Positions 8,506-16,130 of a stretch of DNA of 64,000 bases are shown one piece after another; within the stretch, counting starts at the first letter, position 1, and every line of letters starts with the position of its first letter. The position numbers were made by a program, and so were the translations under genes. Source of the stretch: Dictyobacter kobayashii (GTDB lineage: Bacteria > Chloroflexota > Ktedonobacteria > Ktedonobacterales > Ktedonobacteraceae); the NCBI RefSeq assembly GCF_003967555.1, contig NZ_BIFS01000001.1, positions 2,542,001 through 2,606,000 of the forward strand, read 5' to 3'. The notes under the pieces were generated by a model. The model made no database searches. It was given only the letters and a program-made list of their open reading frames with translations, and was not told where the DNA came from.

Positions 8506-8673
8506 TGCCCGTCCTCAATTCTTCTACCATTCAAACTGTAATTAAAACTTAATGATTAATTTACAGTAAATCTGAATCAAGGATGCAATGAATATCAATA
8601 TATGTCAAGGAACGTCAGTTCGAATCAATACGTTGAAGTGATATCAGACACTTATCGTTCGCAGTCATAAACA

Positions 8674-9411
8674 CTACCAGCGTTTTCGCCCTGCTGTTCC
8701 TCGTCGCGACTTTGCCGGACGCGGAAAAGGATCGCGCTGAATCCGTGGGGCCGCTAAATTGAGTGGTTTCAGCAGATCGAGCAAGACCTTCATGCGTGTA
8801 TCACTTAAAGCGGTAACCGTCAGAGAATGGTCCTCGTGCAGTTCATAATCTCCAAAGCAAAGTGTTCCAAGGGGAGCATCGAACGCTGGATCGCCCCAAT
8901 AAAGCCAGATAGCGTGCGGCGGCTCATCCACCACAGCAAAAAGCCGCTGATCATTCTGTAAGAAAGGATAAACCACATCCTCAGGAATACTCGTGAAGCA
9001 GGCTGATTGTGAACGCATCAGGCTATAACCCTGCAAATCTGGATTCGGACAGGCAGGACGCCAGTAGGGCAAGGATTGGCAACAGGCAGCAAAACGTTTT
9101 CCACTACCACAGTGACACGGCTCCGAGGCATCGGTAGGTAAGTAGCTTAATGCAAAGAGTTTCTCGCCAGGTTGATCAGGATTGGGATCTTTAGCTGATG
9201 GTCGCCAATATACAGTGAAAACCAGTACCCCTCCAGCTGGGTCGAGGGAACTCAGATCAGGACCTGCGAGCTCATCAAACACATCCATCAGCACTTCCTC
9301 CTGGCTCCATTTCGACAAATGTTGAATATCTTTTGCGCTGCAGCTTTCTTCCAGTATATTCAACACAACAACGGCCAGATGCAAGAGAGCTCTGCTTAAA
9401 ATTCTGCGCAC
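8674..9411 (-). CDS. SEC-C zinc-motif protein, unknown function
   Basis: 245 residues from a GTG start; a later start is possible because no clear ribosome site precedes it. The middle holds EPCHCGSGKRFAACC, the SEC-C metal-binding motif found at the end of SecA and in many unrelated proteins. The C-terminus is basic (RPAKSRRGTAGRKRW). Homologues with this layout are usually annotated as SEC-C domain proteins with no assigned role. The next genes on this strand are hypothetical. Confidence 0.7.
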   Translation of the reverse strand: MRRILSRALLHLAVVVLNILEESCSAKDIQHLSKWSQEEVLMDVFDELAGPDLSSLDPAGGVLVFTVYWRPSAKDPNPDQPGEKLFALSYLPTDASEPCHCGSGKRFAACCQSLPYWRPACPNPDLQGYSLMRSQSACFTSIPEDVVYPFLQNDQRLFAVVDEPPHAIWLYWGDPAFDAPLGTLCFGDYELHEDHSLTVTALSDTRMKVLLDLLKPLNLAAPRIQRDPFPRPAKSRRGTAGRKRW

Positions 9412-9514
9412 TCACAGCAGCCGAGGCACGGAATACGTAGCACAGCGCGGAGTGGGTGGAGACGCTCGCCGCAAACGATGTTCAGGCGCCTAGCTCGCTA
9501 CCAACTCCACCCGT

Positions 9515-9712
9515 CTAGCGCTTCCTTTTATAAAAAAACCAGATAAGATAAGGAAGATTAAAAACAAAACCAAGCGCATAGAATACCCATCCAATAAGAG
9601 CCAGGTGAATATTACCTGTAATGAGCCTTTCAATGAACAAAATGCAGCCAATCAAGTAACTTACGGTGCCAAACAGCAAAAGGATACTCATCAATGTTTG
9701 AGGTTTTCGCAT
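9515..9712 (-). CDS. Small two-TM membrane protein
   Basis: 65 residues from the ATG at 9712, with GGAAGG about 5 bp upstream; the longer frame to 9799 is not supported by a ribosome site. Two hydrophobic helices (SILLLFGTVSYLIGCILFI and ALIGWVFYALGFVFNLPYL) and a basic end (YKRKR). Family unknown. Confidence 0.5.
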   Translation of the reverse strand: MRKPQTLMSILLLFGTVSYLIGCILFIERLITGNIHLALIGWVFYALGFVFNLPYLIWFFYKRKR

Positions 9713-9813
9713 GGTTTCCTTCCACTCATCTTCATCAATATTTATTTGGTATACGAAGCTGCACAGTTCTATGATTCGTGCCCATTCACATTGCACCATA
9801 CTTGCGTCTGTAC

Positions 9814-10011
9814 TTATCTAGAACAGGCTTGCGCGACTTTCTTTGTCCCTTCATAGAATTCGAGAAGATCGCCAAGGTGAAGGTGGTGGGCATATCTATC
9901 TGGAAATGTCAAACGTAAAATGACCTTATACTCCTGATTGAAGGCAAAAGAGCGTATCAATTCATCAAAAGGAAAAAGAGAACAAGAGGTATATTCTCCA
10001 TAGATATACAC
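9814..10011 (-). CDS. Hypothetical short protein
   Basis: 65 residues. The segment YKVILRLTFPDRYAHHLHLGDLLEFYEGTKKVA vaguely resembles a translation-factor beta-barrel strand pair, so it may be a remnant of a larger gene. It starts just before the stop codon of the next gene upstream (10024), with no clear ribosome site. Weak call. Confidence 0.35.
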   Translation of the reverse strand: MYIYGEYTSCSLFPFDELIRSFAFNQEYKVILRLTFPDRYAHHLHLGDLLEFYEGTKKVAQACSR

Positions 10012-10023
10012 TGCCGGATGATA

Positions 10024-10905
10024 TCAGGCGTTTCTCAATCCGGCATCTACAAGTACTAACTTCCATATATCTTCAAGGCGAAGATGCCAGACCTCTTGTT
10101 CGAAAAATAACAGATCCAATAACGGACCTTGCACCTTGAGCATGCCCAGAATATCATTCCACTCTATATCATTTGTCATGCCATCTCGACGAGAGACTTG
10201 ATCTTGATGATACCGGTGGAGCTTAAAAAGGATCATTTCATAGACGGAGGTAACGCGCACACCAGTATGTCGTTCATCTAGCATGAGTGTGTGAATCTCT
10301 TGGGGCTGAGACAAGGAGAATGTACGACGATTTTTCACAATTACATCTATTTTGATCAGCGTGTCCAGATGCAGTAAAGAAAATGCAGTATGTTGGCAGA
10401 ACGCCTGCTGCATTACATGCTCATCGAAGATATAATAAGGATTAAGGGATGAGATCAATGTGATAAACGAGGATAGAGATATGCCTTGTGAAGGAATGTC
10501 AATGATGAGATCAATATCCTGAGCAAGTTGTTGCATACCATAGAGAGAACTGGCAATAGAACCACCAAGATAACAGGGAACACCCACGCTATTCAGGAGA
10601 TTGCTCATTTCTTCTATAACATCAAGAAGACACACTGGCTGAAGATGCCAATCTTTACGTATTGCCAAAGCTGTTTGAGTATATTGGGCAAGCTGAGGTC
10701 CGTAGGACATGGAAACAAAAATGACAGCCGCCTCCTGCTCATTCGCTTCCGGATGATTTTCTCTCCATGCATGTATATTTGCCAGGAAAGTCCCCTGGGT
10801 CATCGACTGCACAAGTTTCAAACGCTTACTTACAGAAGCCTTGCGAATGAGCTCGACAAGAACCCTTTCGGCCTCAATGCTTGTATCTGGAGATTGTGTC
10901 TTCAT
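10024..10905 (-). CDS. Nucleotidyltransferase-fold protein (AbiEii-like)
   Basis: 293 residues from the ATG at 10905; an upstream start at 10968 is possible. The first 100 residues form a helical domain (KRLKLVQSMTQGTFLANIHA...) common in this bacterial group. The following part has the minimal nucleotidyltransferase signature GGSIASSLYGMQQLAQDIDL, with the paired acidic residues of the metal site. It ends in a helical region with KLHRY as in AbiEii/DUF6036 proteins. It could transfer a nucleotide to RNA or protein. No cognate antitoxin is visible next door, so a toxin role is only a possibility. Confidence 0.65.
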   Translation of the reverse strand: MKTQSPDTSIEAERVLVELIRKASVSKRLKLVQSMTQGTFLANIHAWRENHPEANEQEAAVIFVSMSYGPQLAQYTQTALAIRKDWHLQPVCLLDVIEEMSNLLNSVGVPCYLGGSIASSLYGMQQLAQDIDLIIDIPSQGISLSSFITLISSLNPYYIFDEHVMQQAFCQHTAFSLLHLDTLIKIDVIVKNRRTFSLSQPQEIHTLMLDERHTGVRVTSVYEMILFKLHRYHQDQVSRRDGMTNDIEWNDILGMLKVQGPLLDLLFFEQEVWHLRLEDIWKLVLVDAGLRNA

Positions 10906-11064
10906 AGAATATGGTATTTCTATATCTTGACCAAAGAGAATATTTATCAAAATACCCTGGACGACCATATCTTACCTGATTGCCTCAGGCGGGTCAAGAA
11001 CATACAATATTGTCAGTTCTCTATAAATCCGGTCCTCTAACGCTACGTCAAATTGGAGAGATAG

Positions 11065-11883
11065 CTACTCCTTTAGAAAAGTAATTGATTGACGAAGCTT
11101 ACTGTTCTTAAATGGCTCATTCACTTCAACCTGTGCGGGCGGACCTATGCGCCGAGATGTATTAAGCTCTGCAAGATGTTTTTTTGCCATTGTATATCCA
11201 GGATCAATCTCCAGAGCACGTTTCAAAGCTACCTCAGCCTCATCATAACGTTCCTGCACCATCAAGCAGATCCCCAGGTTTCCCCAGGGTTGTGGCAAAC
11301 AATCACCCAGAGCAATTGATGCTTGAAACGCCTGCCCCGCTTCCTCATACTTCCCTGCCTCGATGCATTTCAGACCTTGCTGGAAAAAGTTTTCTTGTTG
11401 AATCAATTGCTCCAATGTAAAGTCTGGCCCACGCATTTTAAGCGATTCTTCCACAAGCTGAAGAGTGATCTGCAAAGCTTTATCCAGCTTCTCTACCAAT
11501 TCGCTATTCGTGTTCAGTTCGATTGCGCGCTCTATGTCACGTAAGGCTTGACCAAAACGCACGGTAAAGCGGCTTGCCATACTTCGGTTGTACCAGAAAT
11601 CGGCATTCTTTGGTTCGAGAGCAAGCGCCTGCGTGAAAGCTTCAAAACTCTGCGGAAAATTCTGAAGCATACTCTGTGCAGTTCCTAAGAGTGCAAGCAC
11701 ATCAGCACGCTGTTGAGCATACGGTGAAAGATATCGTAACAGGCGTTCGCACTCAGCAACTGCCTCTGTATAATGTCTTTGGACAATCTGACGTCTGATG
11801 AGATCAAGATATTTGTCAACAGGCGATGTAGTAGTAACGATACGTTGTTTTTTCTGTTTTGATGTATGTATTTTTTTTGCCAT
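11065..11883 (-). CDS. TPR-repeat protein
   Basis: 272 residues from the ATG at 11883, which has GAGGAG upstream. A basic N-terminus (MAKKIHTSKQKKQR) precedes TPR units. They are clearest at ADVLALLGTAQSMLQNFPQS, ADFWYNRSMASRFTVRFGQA, and the C-terminal pair QPWGNLGICLMVQERYDEA and VALKRALEIDPGYTMAKKHL. It is probably a protein-interaction scaffold in the cytoplasm. It is separated by about 160 bp from the nucleotidyltransferase gene on the same strand. The partner is unknown. Confidence 0.8.
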   Translation of the reverse strand: MAKKIHTSKQKKQRIVTTTSPVDKYLDLIRRQIVQRHYTEAVAECERLLRYLSPYAQQRADVLALLGTAQSMLQNFPQSFEAFTQALALEPKNADFWYNRSMASRFTVRFGQALRDIERAIELNTNSELVEKLDKALQITLQLVEESLKMRGPDFTLEQLIQQENFFQQGLKCIEAGKYEEAGQAFQASIALGDCLPQPWGNLGICLMVQERYDEAEVALKRALEIDPGYTMAKKHLAELNTSRRIGPPAQVEVNEPFKNSKLRQSITFLKE

Positions 11884-12149
11884 CGTACTCCTCACTTTTC
11901 CTTACAACCAGACATAATATTCTTTTTTTATAATTCAGATATTCTCACTACCATAGCCAATAAATCAGCAGGCTGGCACGTATCGTTACCATTGTATATC
12001 ATAGTAACTAACGCTCGATAATAGACATGGTAGATGGAATGAGACAAGGAAAGGATAGAGAATAGCCCATACAGCTATTCCATTTTTTCCCCCACTAACA
12101 GCCCCATAAAGGTCACGTACAAGAGCAAAGAAAGGGGCTCGTGACTCAT

Positions 12150-13280
12150 ATGGGTAGAAGAGCAAATGGTGAAGGCACCATCTATCAGAGAAACGATGGA
12201 CGCTGGGTTGCTTCCATTACATTGGAGGATGGCAAAAGGAAGTCCATCTATTGCAAAACACAGAAGGAGGCTATTCAAGCCGCACGAGAAGCTAATCATC
12301 AAAAAGATCAGGGAATACTGCTTTCAGGGGCAGATCAGACTTTGAATGACTTTTTGACGACCTGGCTACACGACACGGCTAAAAATAACGTCAGAGAACG
12401 CACCTATGGGCGTTATCGAGAGATCATCACGCTTCATATCCTGCCGATACTGGGAAAGGTCAGGTTGCAAAAGCTAAAACCACAGCAATTGCAAATGCTC
12501 TATAATCAGAAACTGGCAGACGGATATGCACCGCAAACAGTGAGACATATTCATCGTGTCCTCCATAAGGCCCTCAACGATGCGATGCGCTGGCAACTGG
12601 TTGTGCGCAATGTCTGCGACGCGGTAAGGCCGCCACGCGTACCAAAGAAAGAGATGCGCACTCTCAGCGGGGAACAGGCGCAACAATTTCTAGAGGCAGC
12701 CAAAGGCGATCCGTTGGAAGCACTTTATGTCCTGGCTCTTACAACTGGAATGCGGCAGGGTGAGTTACTGGGACTCAAGTGGGAGGATATAGACCTCGCT
12801 ATCGGTCTTCTTCAGGTCAAGCGCACGATTACGCGTCTCGTTGGGAAAGGCTTCACTGTTTCTGAGCCCAAAACAACAAAAAGTCGTCGTCGCATTCACC
12901 TGACCAGACTGGCGATTGAAGCGTTAAAACAGCACCGGATACACCAGAGAGAAGCAAAGCTAGCCGCAGGAGCAACCTGGAATGAGCAAGGCTGGATCTT
13001 TTGCAGTGCAATCGGGGGTCCCATTGAAGTAAGCAATATGATTCGCCGATCATTTCGACCGATCCTGGTGAAAGCCAATTTGCCGATTATTCGTTTCCAC
13101 GATTTGCGCCATAGCGCTGCGAGCCTATTATTGATCCTGGGAGTACATGCCAAAGTGGTGCAGGAACTGCTGGGACATAGTCAGATCAGCGTGACCCTGG
13201 ACACATATTCTCACGTTCTTCCTTCCTTACAAGAGGAAGCTGTGAACCGTCTGGATACACTGCTATCCAGGCCTGTCTAA
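12150..13280 (+). CDS. Tyrosine recombinase / phage integrase, copy 2
   Basis: 376 residues, the paralogue of the gene at 4986, with the same domain order and all catalytic residues (TTGMRQGEL, TVSEPKT, HDLRH, LGHSQ, DTYSHV). The start is set by alignment with copy 1; a GTG nine bases upstream (12141), with AAAGGGG 3 bp before it, is an alternative. The stop codon lies 98 bp from the 3' end of tRNA-Arg, a classic attachment position. No excisionase is seen here, unlike copy 1. Probably active; the associated element would extend to the left of the tRNA gene. Confidence 0.92.
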   Translation: MGRRANGEGTIYQRNDGRWVASITLEDGKRKSIYCKTQKEAIQAAREANHQKDQGILLSGADQTLNDFLTTWLHDTAKNNVRERTYGRYREIITLHILPILGKVRLQKLKPQQLQMLYNQKLADGYAPQTVRHIHRVLHKALNDAMRWQLVVRNVCDAVRPPRVPKKEMRTLSGEQAQQFLEAAKGDPLEALYVLALTTGMRQGELLGLKWEDIDLAIGLLQVKRTITRLVGKGFTVSEPKTTKSRRRIHLTRLAIEALKQHRIHQREAKLAAGATWNEQGWIFCSAIGGPIEVSNMIRRSFRPILVKANLPIIRFHDLRHSAASLLLILGVHAKVVQELLGHSQISVTLDTYSHVLPSLQEEAVNRLDTLLSRPV

Positions 13281-13349
13281 GGGCGTTGCTGTCACTACTG
13301 CTGTCAAAGCAGAATTATTCTATAGGTCATCCGTGCAGATAAACAAAGA

Positions 13350-13370
13350 AACCCGCTACTCAGGCGGGTT
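13350..13370 (-). terminator. Terminator of tRNA-Arg
   Basis: Seven-bp arms AACCCGC/GCGGGTT with a 7-base loop. It lies just downstream of the tRNA on the minus strand and is followed there by TCTTTGTTT. Confidence 0.6.
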
Positions 13371-13377
13371 GACGAAA

Positions 13378-13450
13378 TGGGGCTGAGAGGACTCGAACCT
13401 CCGACGCACGGTTTAGGAAACCGACGCTCTATCCACTGAGCTACAGCCCC
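13378..13450 (-). tRNA. tRNA-Arg (anticodon CCU)
   Basis: A full cloverleaf can be drawn: acceptor GGGGCTG/CAGCCCC, D-arm GCTC...GAGC, anticodon loop TTCCTAA, T-arm GGAGG-TTCGAGT-CCTCT. The anticodon CCT reads AGG (Arg). CCA is not encoded. Its 3' end faces integrase copy 2, so it is a candidate attachment site. Confidence 0.93.
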
Positions 13451-13753
13451 GCTATCCCTTATGATAGCATACAAGCTCTTATCATTCAATCCTCTAGTTG
13501 AGCCAGTAAAAGATATGTAGCGCCTTTTGCCCCCCGGACGCATGCATAGAAGAAATTGCGACTGGGCCGTCTGCGGATGTATGCCTACTTCTCTCTTTAC
13601 CCCTTTACCAAACACACGAACATAATCCTTGTATATATGTGGACAATAGTGGCCTCCAGGTTTATAAATGTGTCACAAAAATTGATATTCCTGCATCCTT
13701 TATAGTATTTACCTCAATTACTTGAATGAGGATATAGAACTGGAGGAGTCGGC
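13451..13753. other. Intergenic region upstream of a membrane protein gene
   Basis: It contains the promoter side of the tRNA gene and the leader of the gene at 13754 (GGAGGAG at 13742). I see no repeat or confident promoter. Confidence 0.4.
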
Positions 13754-14140
13754 ATGCTCTTACATCTCGCATTTGCGCGTTGTGGCCCACCCATAGTAAT
13801 CTTCGACAATTTGTCATCAGTCTTTGCATTCTGTGGGATCATTGTATTTTTTACGGCAACAGCTTTCTCGCTAAGAACGCTCCAATTGAAGCAGTTCCGC
13901 CGCTGGTGGGTAATTTCGATAATGGCTTTTTTTGCAAGCTTTACTTCATTTCTGCTAACGGTTGTTGCTCGTGTTCCCATATTTTTCTGTAGCATCGGTC
14001 CCGTTCCAGCATGGCAAAATCTTTATATAACCATGCATGTTATTTGCTTCTGGAAAGTAATAGAAACGCTTGCTTTCTTTGTGATCTACTTCAAAGTACT
14101 CAGCAACAGTTTCAAGCCACAGCGTTCATGGGGGCGGTGA
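13754..14140 (+). CDS. Multi-pass membrane protein, unknown function
   Basis: 128 residues with GGAGG 7 bp before the ATG. About four hydrophobic helices are visible (roughly residues 16-38, 50-73, 86-104 and 104-118). The stop codon lies inside a strong hairpin shared with the convergent gene at 14161. I do not recognise a family. Confidence 0.6.
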   Translation: MLLHLAFARCGPPIVIFDNLSSVFAFCGIIVFFTATAFSLRTLQLKQFRRWWVISIMAFFASFTSFLLTVVARVPIFFCSIGPVPAWQNLYITMHVICFWKVIETLAFFVIYFKVLSNSFKPQRSWGR

Positions 14141-14160
14141 ATTTTTCACCGCCCCCATGA
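14126..14160. terminator. Bidirectional terminator between convergent genes
   Basis: Perfect 16-bp inverted repeat (TCATGGGGGCGGTGAA / TTCACCGCCCCCATGA) with a 3-base TTT centre. It overlaps the stop codon of the plus-strand gene and abuts the end of the minus-strand gene. Confidence 0.75.
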
Positions 14161-14610
14161 TTATTTACGCCCTTTGCGATTTTTATTGAATGCACATACT
14201 TGACGCCAACGCACGTTGCTTCCGGCATATAGTGGTGGCTCTGTAGCACCACTGGCTTTCATGCGTTGAATATCGCTGTTAGGGATTTTTCCGCGCTGAT
14301 TCGCAATGCCACGGGCAGTTCCAACATACCTGACAACCCTGGCATTCAGACACTTTCCCTCGTCCCAGCTAGAGCCCCAGCGCACTTTGCGATCCAGGGG
14401 ATCAATCTCATACACGTGCCAGCCCTCTTCTACCGCGATCGCAATGATTGAATAATGGGGCACATCGCTGGCCGTAAAATAAACACCACCATTGCGCTCA
14501 ATCTCAATAGCGTCTGGCAGAACGCGGTAACTTTTCCGGCGATACACACCAGTGAGAATGGTTCCGTTACGAAAACGTCTGGGTGAGGCATGATACCATT
14601 TTTGCTTCAT
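14161..14610 (-). CDS. Putative ADP-ribosyltransferase-fold (Arr/Tpt1-like) protein
   Basis: 149 residues. The order of motifs resembles small ART-fold enzymes: KWYHASPRRFRNGTIL (His of the H-Y-x group and the xxGxxL turn), GGVYFTASDVPHYSIIAIA, and GWHVYEIDPLDRKVRWG. Arr-type enzymes have YHGT, VYFT and VYEVEP at matching places. The residues between are divergent and a C-terminal basic tail (NKNRKGRK) is added. If the reading is right it would use NAD+ to modify a protein, RNA or antibiotic. The fold assignment is my inference from pattern only. Confidence 0.45.
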   Translation of the reverse strand: MKQKWYHASPRRFRNGTILTGVYRRKSYRVLPDAIEIERNGGVYFTASDVPHYSIIAIAVEEGWHVYEIDPLDRKVRWGSSWDEGKCLNARVVRYVGTARGIANQRGKIPNSDIQRMKASGATEPPLYAGSNVRWRQVCAFNKNRKGRK

Positions 14611-14732
14611 ACTTGTCCTCCTTAATGCCGATGCGGCTAAGGAGGATGACCACTCACCATCTCACGTTCCCTCGCTTCTTCTACAAAAAAGGAGCTCGCT
14701 GTAATAAACGTTTGCAGGTTTGATGAGGAGAA

Positions 14733-14766
14733 GGCGGGCCTTACCCAACTATGGGTAAGGCCCGCC
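14733..14766 (-). terminator. Terminator of efflux cassette 1
   Basis: Perfect 15-bp arms GGCGGGCCTTACCCA / TGGGTAAGGCCCGCC with a 4-base loop, 8 bp beyond the stop codon of the last cassette gene. No long T-run is seen. Confidence 0.65.
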
Positions 14767-14773
14767 AACTGGT

Positions 14774-15292
14774 TTATTCGGGGATATTGTCGCTGGTTCC
14801 ATAGTTGCCGCTGGCATAGGCTGCTGTATTGTGGCGACCACGCTGGTCCAGGCCTTCGATAGCACCGCTGAGCTCGATCAGGGTTTGCTCGATCTCTTGC
14901 GATTGACGCTGGAGCGAACGCAGTTGTCCGGCCAGCTCATAGACTTGTCTATTCAGAGATTGGATGCTGGTATCCTCATCATAATAATGATTGGGTAAGC
15001 TGACTCCAGACCTGGGCAGGACGGTCTCTTCGTTTCTGCCATCATATGCCGCTCGGCTGTTATTATTAGCTGATATGAATTCAGGCTGGCGCTCCGTCGT
15101 CCGTGGCGTGTCCACAACGGGAGCGGTCGCCCCCGCCGCACCCGCAGCCTGCGCGGCTGTGAGTTCGGTCTGCGCCTGCTTATTAGCAAGCTCAGATCTT
15201 CTTCTCTCACTGCCACTATCTCCTCGGGCCAGAAAAAAGGCGAGCAGCAGAGCGACAACTGCTAAAGCAATAAGTCCACCAATAATCAACAT
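14774..15292 (-). CDS. Membrane-anchored coiled-coil protein of efflux cassette 1
   Basis: 172 residues. One TM helix at the very N-terminus (IIGGLIALAVVALLLAFFLA), a variable Ala/Thr-rich linker, then a conserved amphipathic segment (SLNRQVYELAGQLRSLQRQS...). The paralogue in cassette 2 (18106-18636) keeps only the TM helix and this coil, so these are the working parts. It is the third gene of an MFS pump/adaptor cassette, 68 bp after the adaptor gene. The repeated association suggests an accessory subunit or stabiliser of the pump; no known family name comes to mind. Confidence 0.7.
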   Translation of the reverse strand: MLIIGGLIALAVVALLLAFFLARGDSGSERRRSELANKQAQTELTAAQAAGAAGATAPVVDTPRTTERQPEFISANNNSRAAYDGRNEETVLPRSGVSLPNHYYDEDTSIQSLNRQVYELAGQLRSLQRQSQEIEQTLIELSGAIEGLDQRGRHNTAAYASGNYGTSDNIPE

Positions 15293-15360
15293 GCTTCATC
15301 CTTCCTGTGTGTTGCGCCCCTCACAGGCGCATCTCCCCTCACGGGCGCTTCCGTGCTTTC

Positions 15361-16014
15361 TTAGTGCACGTGAATTGTTACTTCCGCACTCATGCCGGGC
15401 ACCACACTATCACTACCGACCCCATCCAGGCTGATCACGACAGGGATACGCTGCGACACTTTGGTGAAGTTACCGCTGGTGTTGTCTGAGCTGGGTAGCA
15501 GCGAGAATGATCCGGCGGTTGCCGATACGATATTCTGCACATGACCTTTGTAATTTGTGCCGCTAAATGCATCGATGCTCACATCAACATCCTGATTGAC
15601 CTTGATGTTATTGATAGCCCCTTCATCGACATAGGCGGTTATCGTCAGGTTGCTGAGATCGGCCACCTGCACCAGGGTCAGACCCGGCGAAACCGTTTGC
15701 CCCTGCACTGCTGGTGCCTGAACAATAGTGCCCGCGATAGGACTGGTAACATCCACGCTACTCTGTGCACCGGTGGGAGAAGTCACAGCTATCGTACCGA
15801 TCGTCTGGCCAGAGGTCACTTTATCGCCCAGCTTTACTGATAACGTAGTCAGATTGCCCGCCTGTGGGCTGCTGACACTTAGAATATGACCACTGACCTG
15901 GGCATCATCGGTCTGGTAGTAGTTGTAGTTATTCCAGAACCAGTAGCCAACACCACCCGCGATCGCCAGGATGGCGACCATTATTAAGATTGGAACAAAA
16001 ACCATACGGCGCAT
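15361..16014 (-). CDS. Short EmrA/HlyD-type membrane fusion protein
   Basis: 217 residues. N-terminal TM anchor (VFVPILIMVAILAIAGGVGYW), then YYQTDDAQVSGHI (the EmrA start of the barrel-sandwich domain), a split lipoyl domain (VKLGDKVTSGQTIGTI and VTSPIAGTIVQAPAVQG), and a beta-barrel (VNQDVDVSIDAFSGTNYKGH). The long alpha-helical hairpin that reaches an outer-membrane channel in Gram-negative EmrA is absent. This suits a monoderm cell, in which the adaptor need not dock to an outer-membrane pore. It is encoded between the pump (16131) and the coiled-coil protein (15292). Confidence 0.85.
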   Translation of the reverse strand: MRRMVFVPILIMVAILAIAGGVGYWFWNNYNYYQTDDAQVSGHILSVSSPQAGNLTTLSVKLGDKVTSGQTIGTIAVTSPTGAQSSVDVTSPIAGTIVQAPAVQGQTVSPGLTLVQVADLSNLTITAYVDEGAINNIKVNQDVDVSIDAFSGTNYKGHVQNIVSATAGSFSLLPSSDNTSGNFTKVSQRIPVVISLDGVGSDSVVPGMSAEVTIHVH

Positions 16015-16130
16015 GGTACGTTCTCTCCTTCAATCATTCTTATTTCAAAATGCTAATAATGCTCTATCTAAGCCTGGTTGAGCGGCTCTCCCCGAGGGAG
16101 ATCCTCAACTTTATCTTCACGGTTCAAATG

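Noticed and set aside
13304..13615. Minus-strand frame of 103 codons
   Set aside because: It runs through tRNA-Arg; the GAVAQWIERRF-type text is the translation of the tRNA gene.
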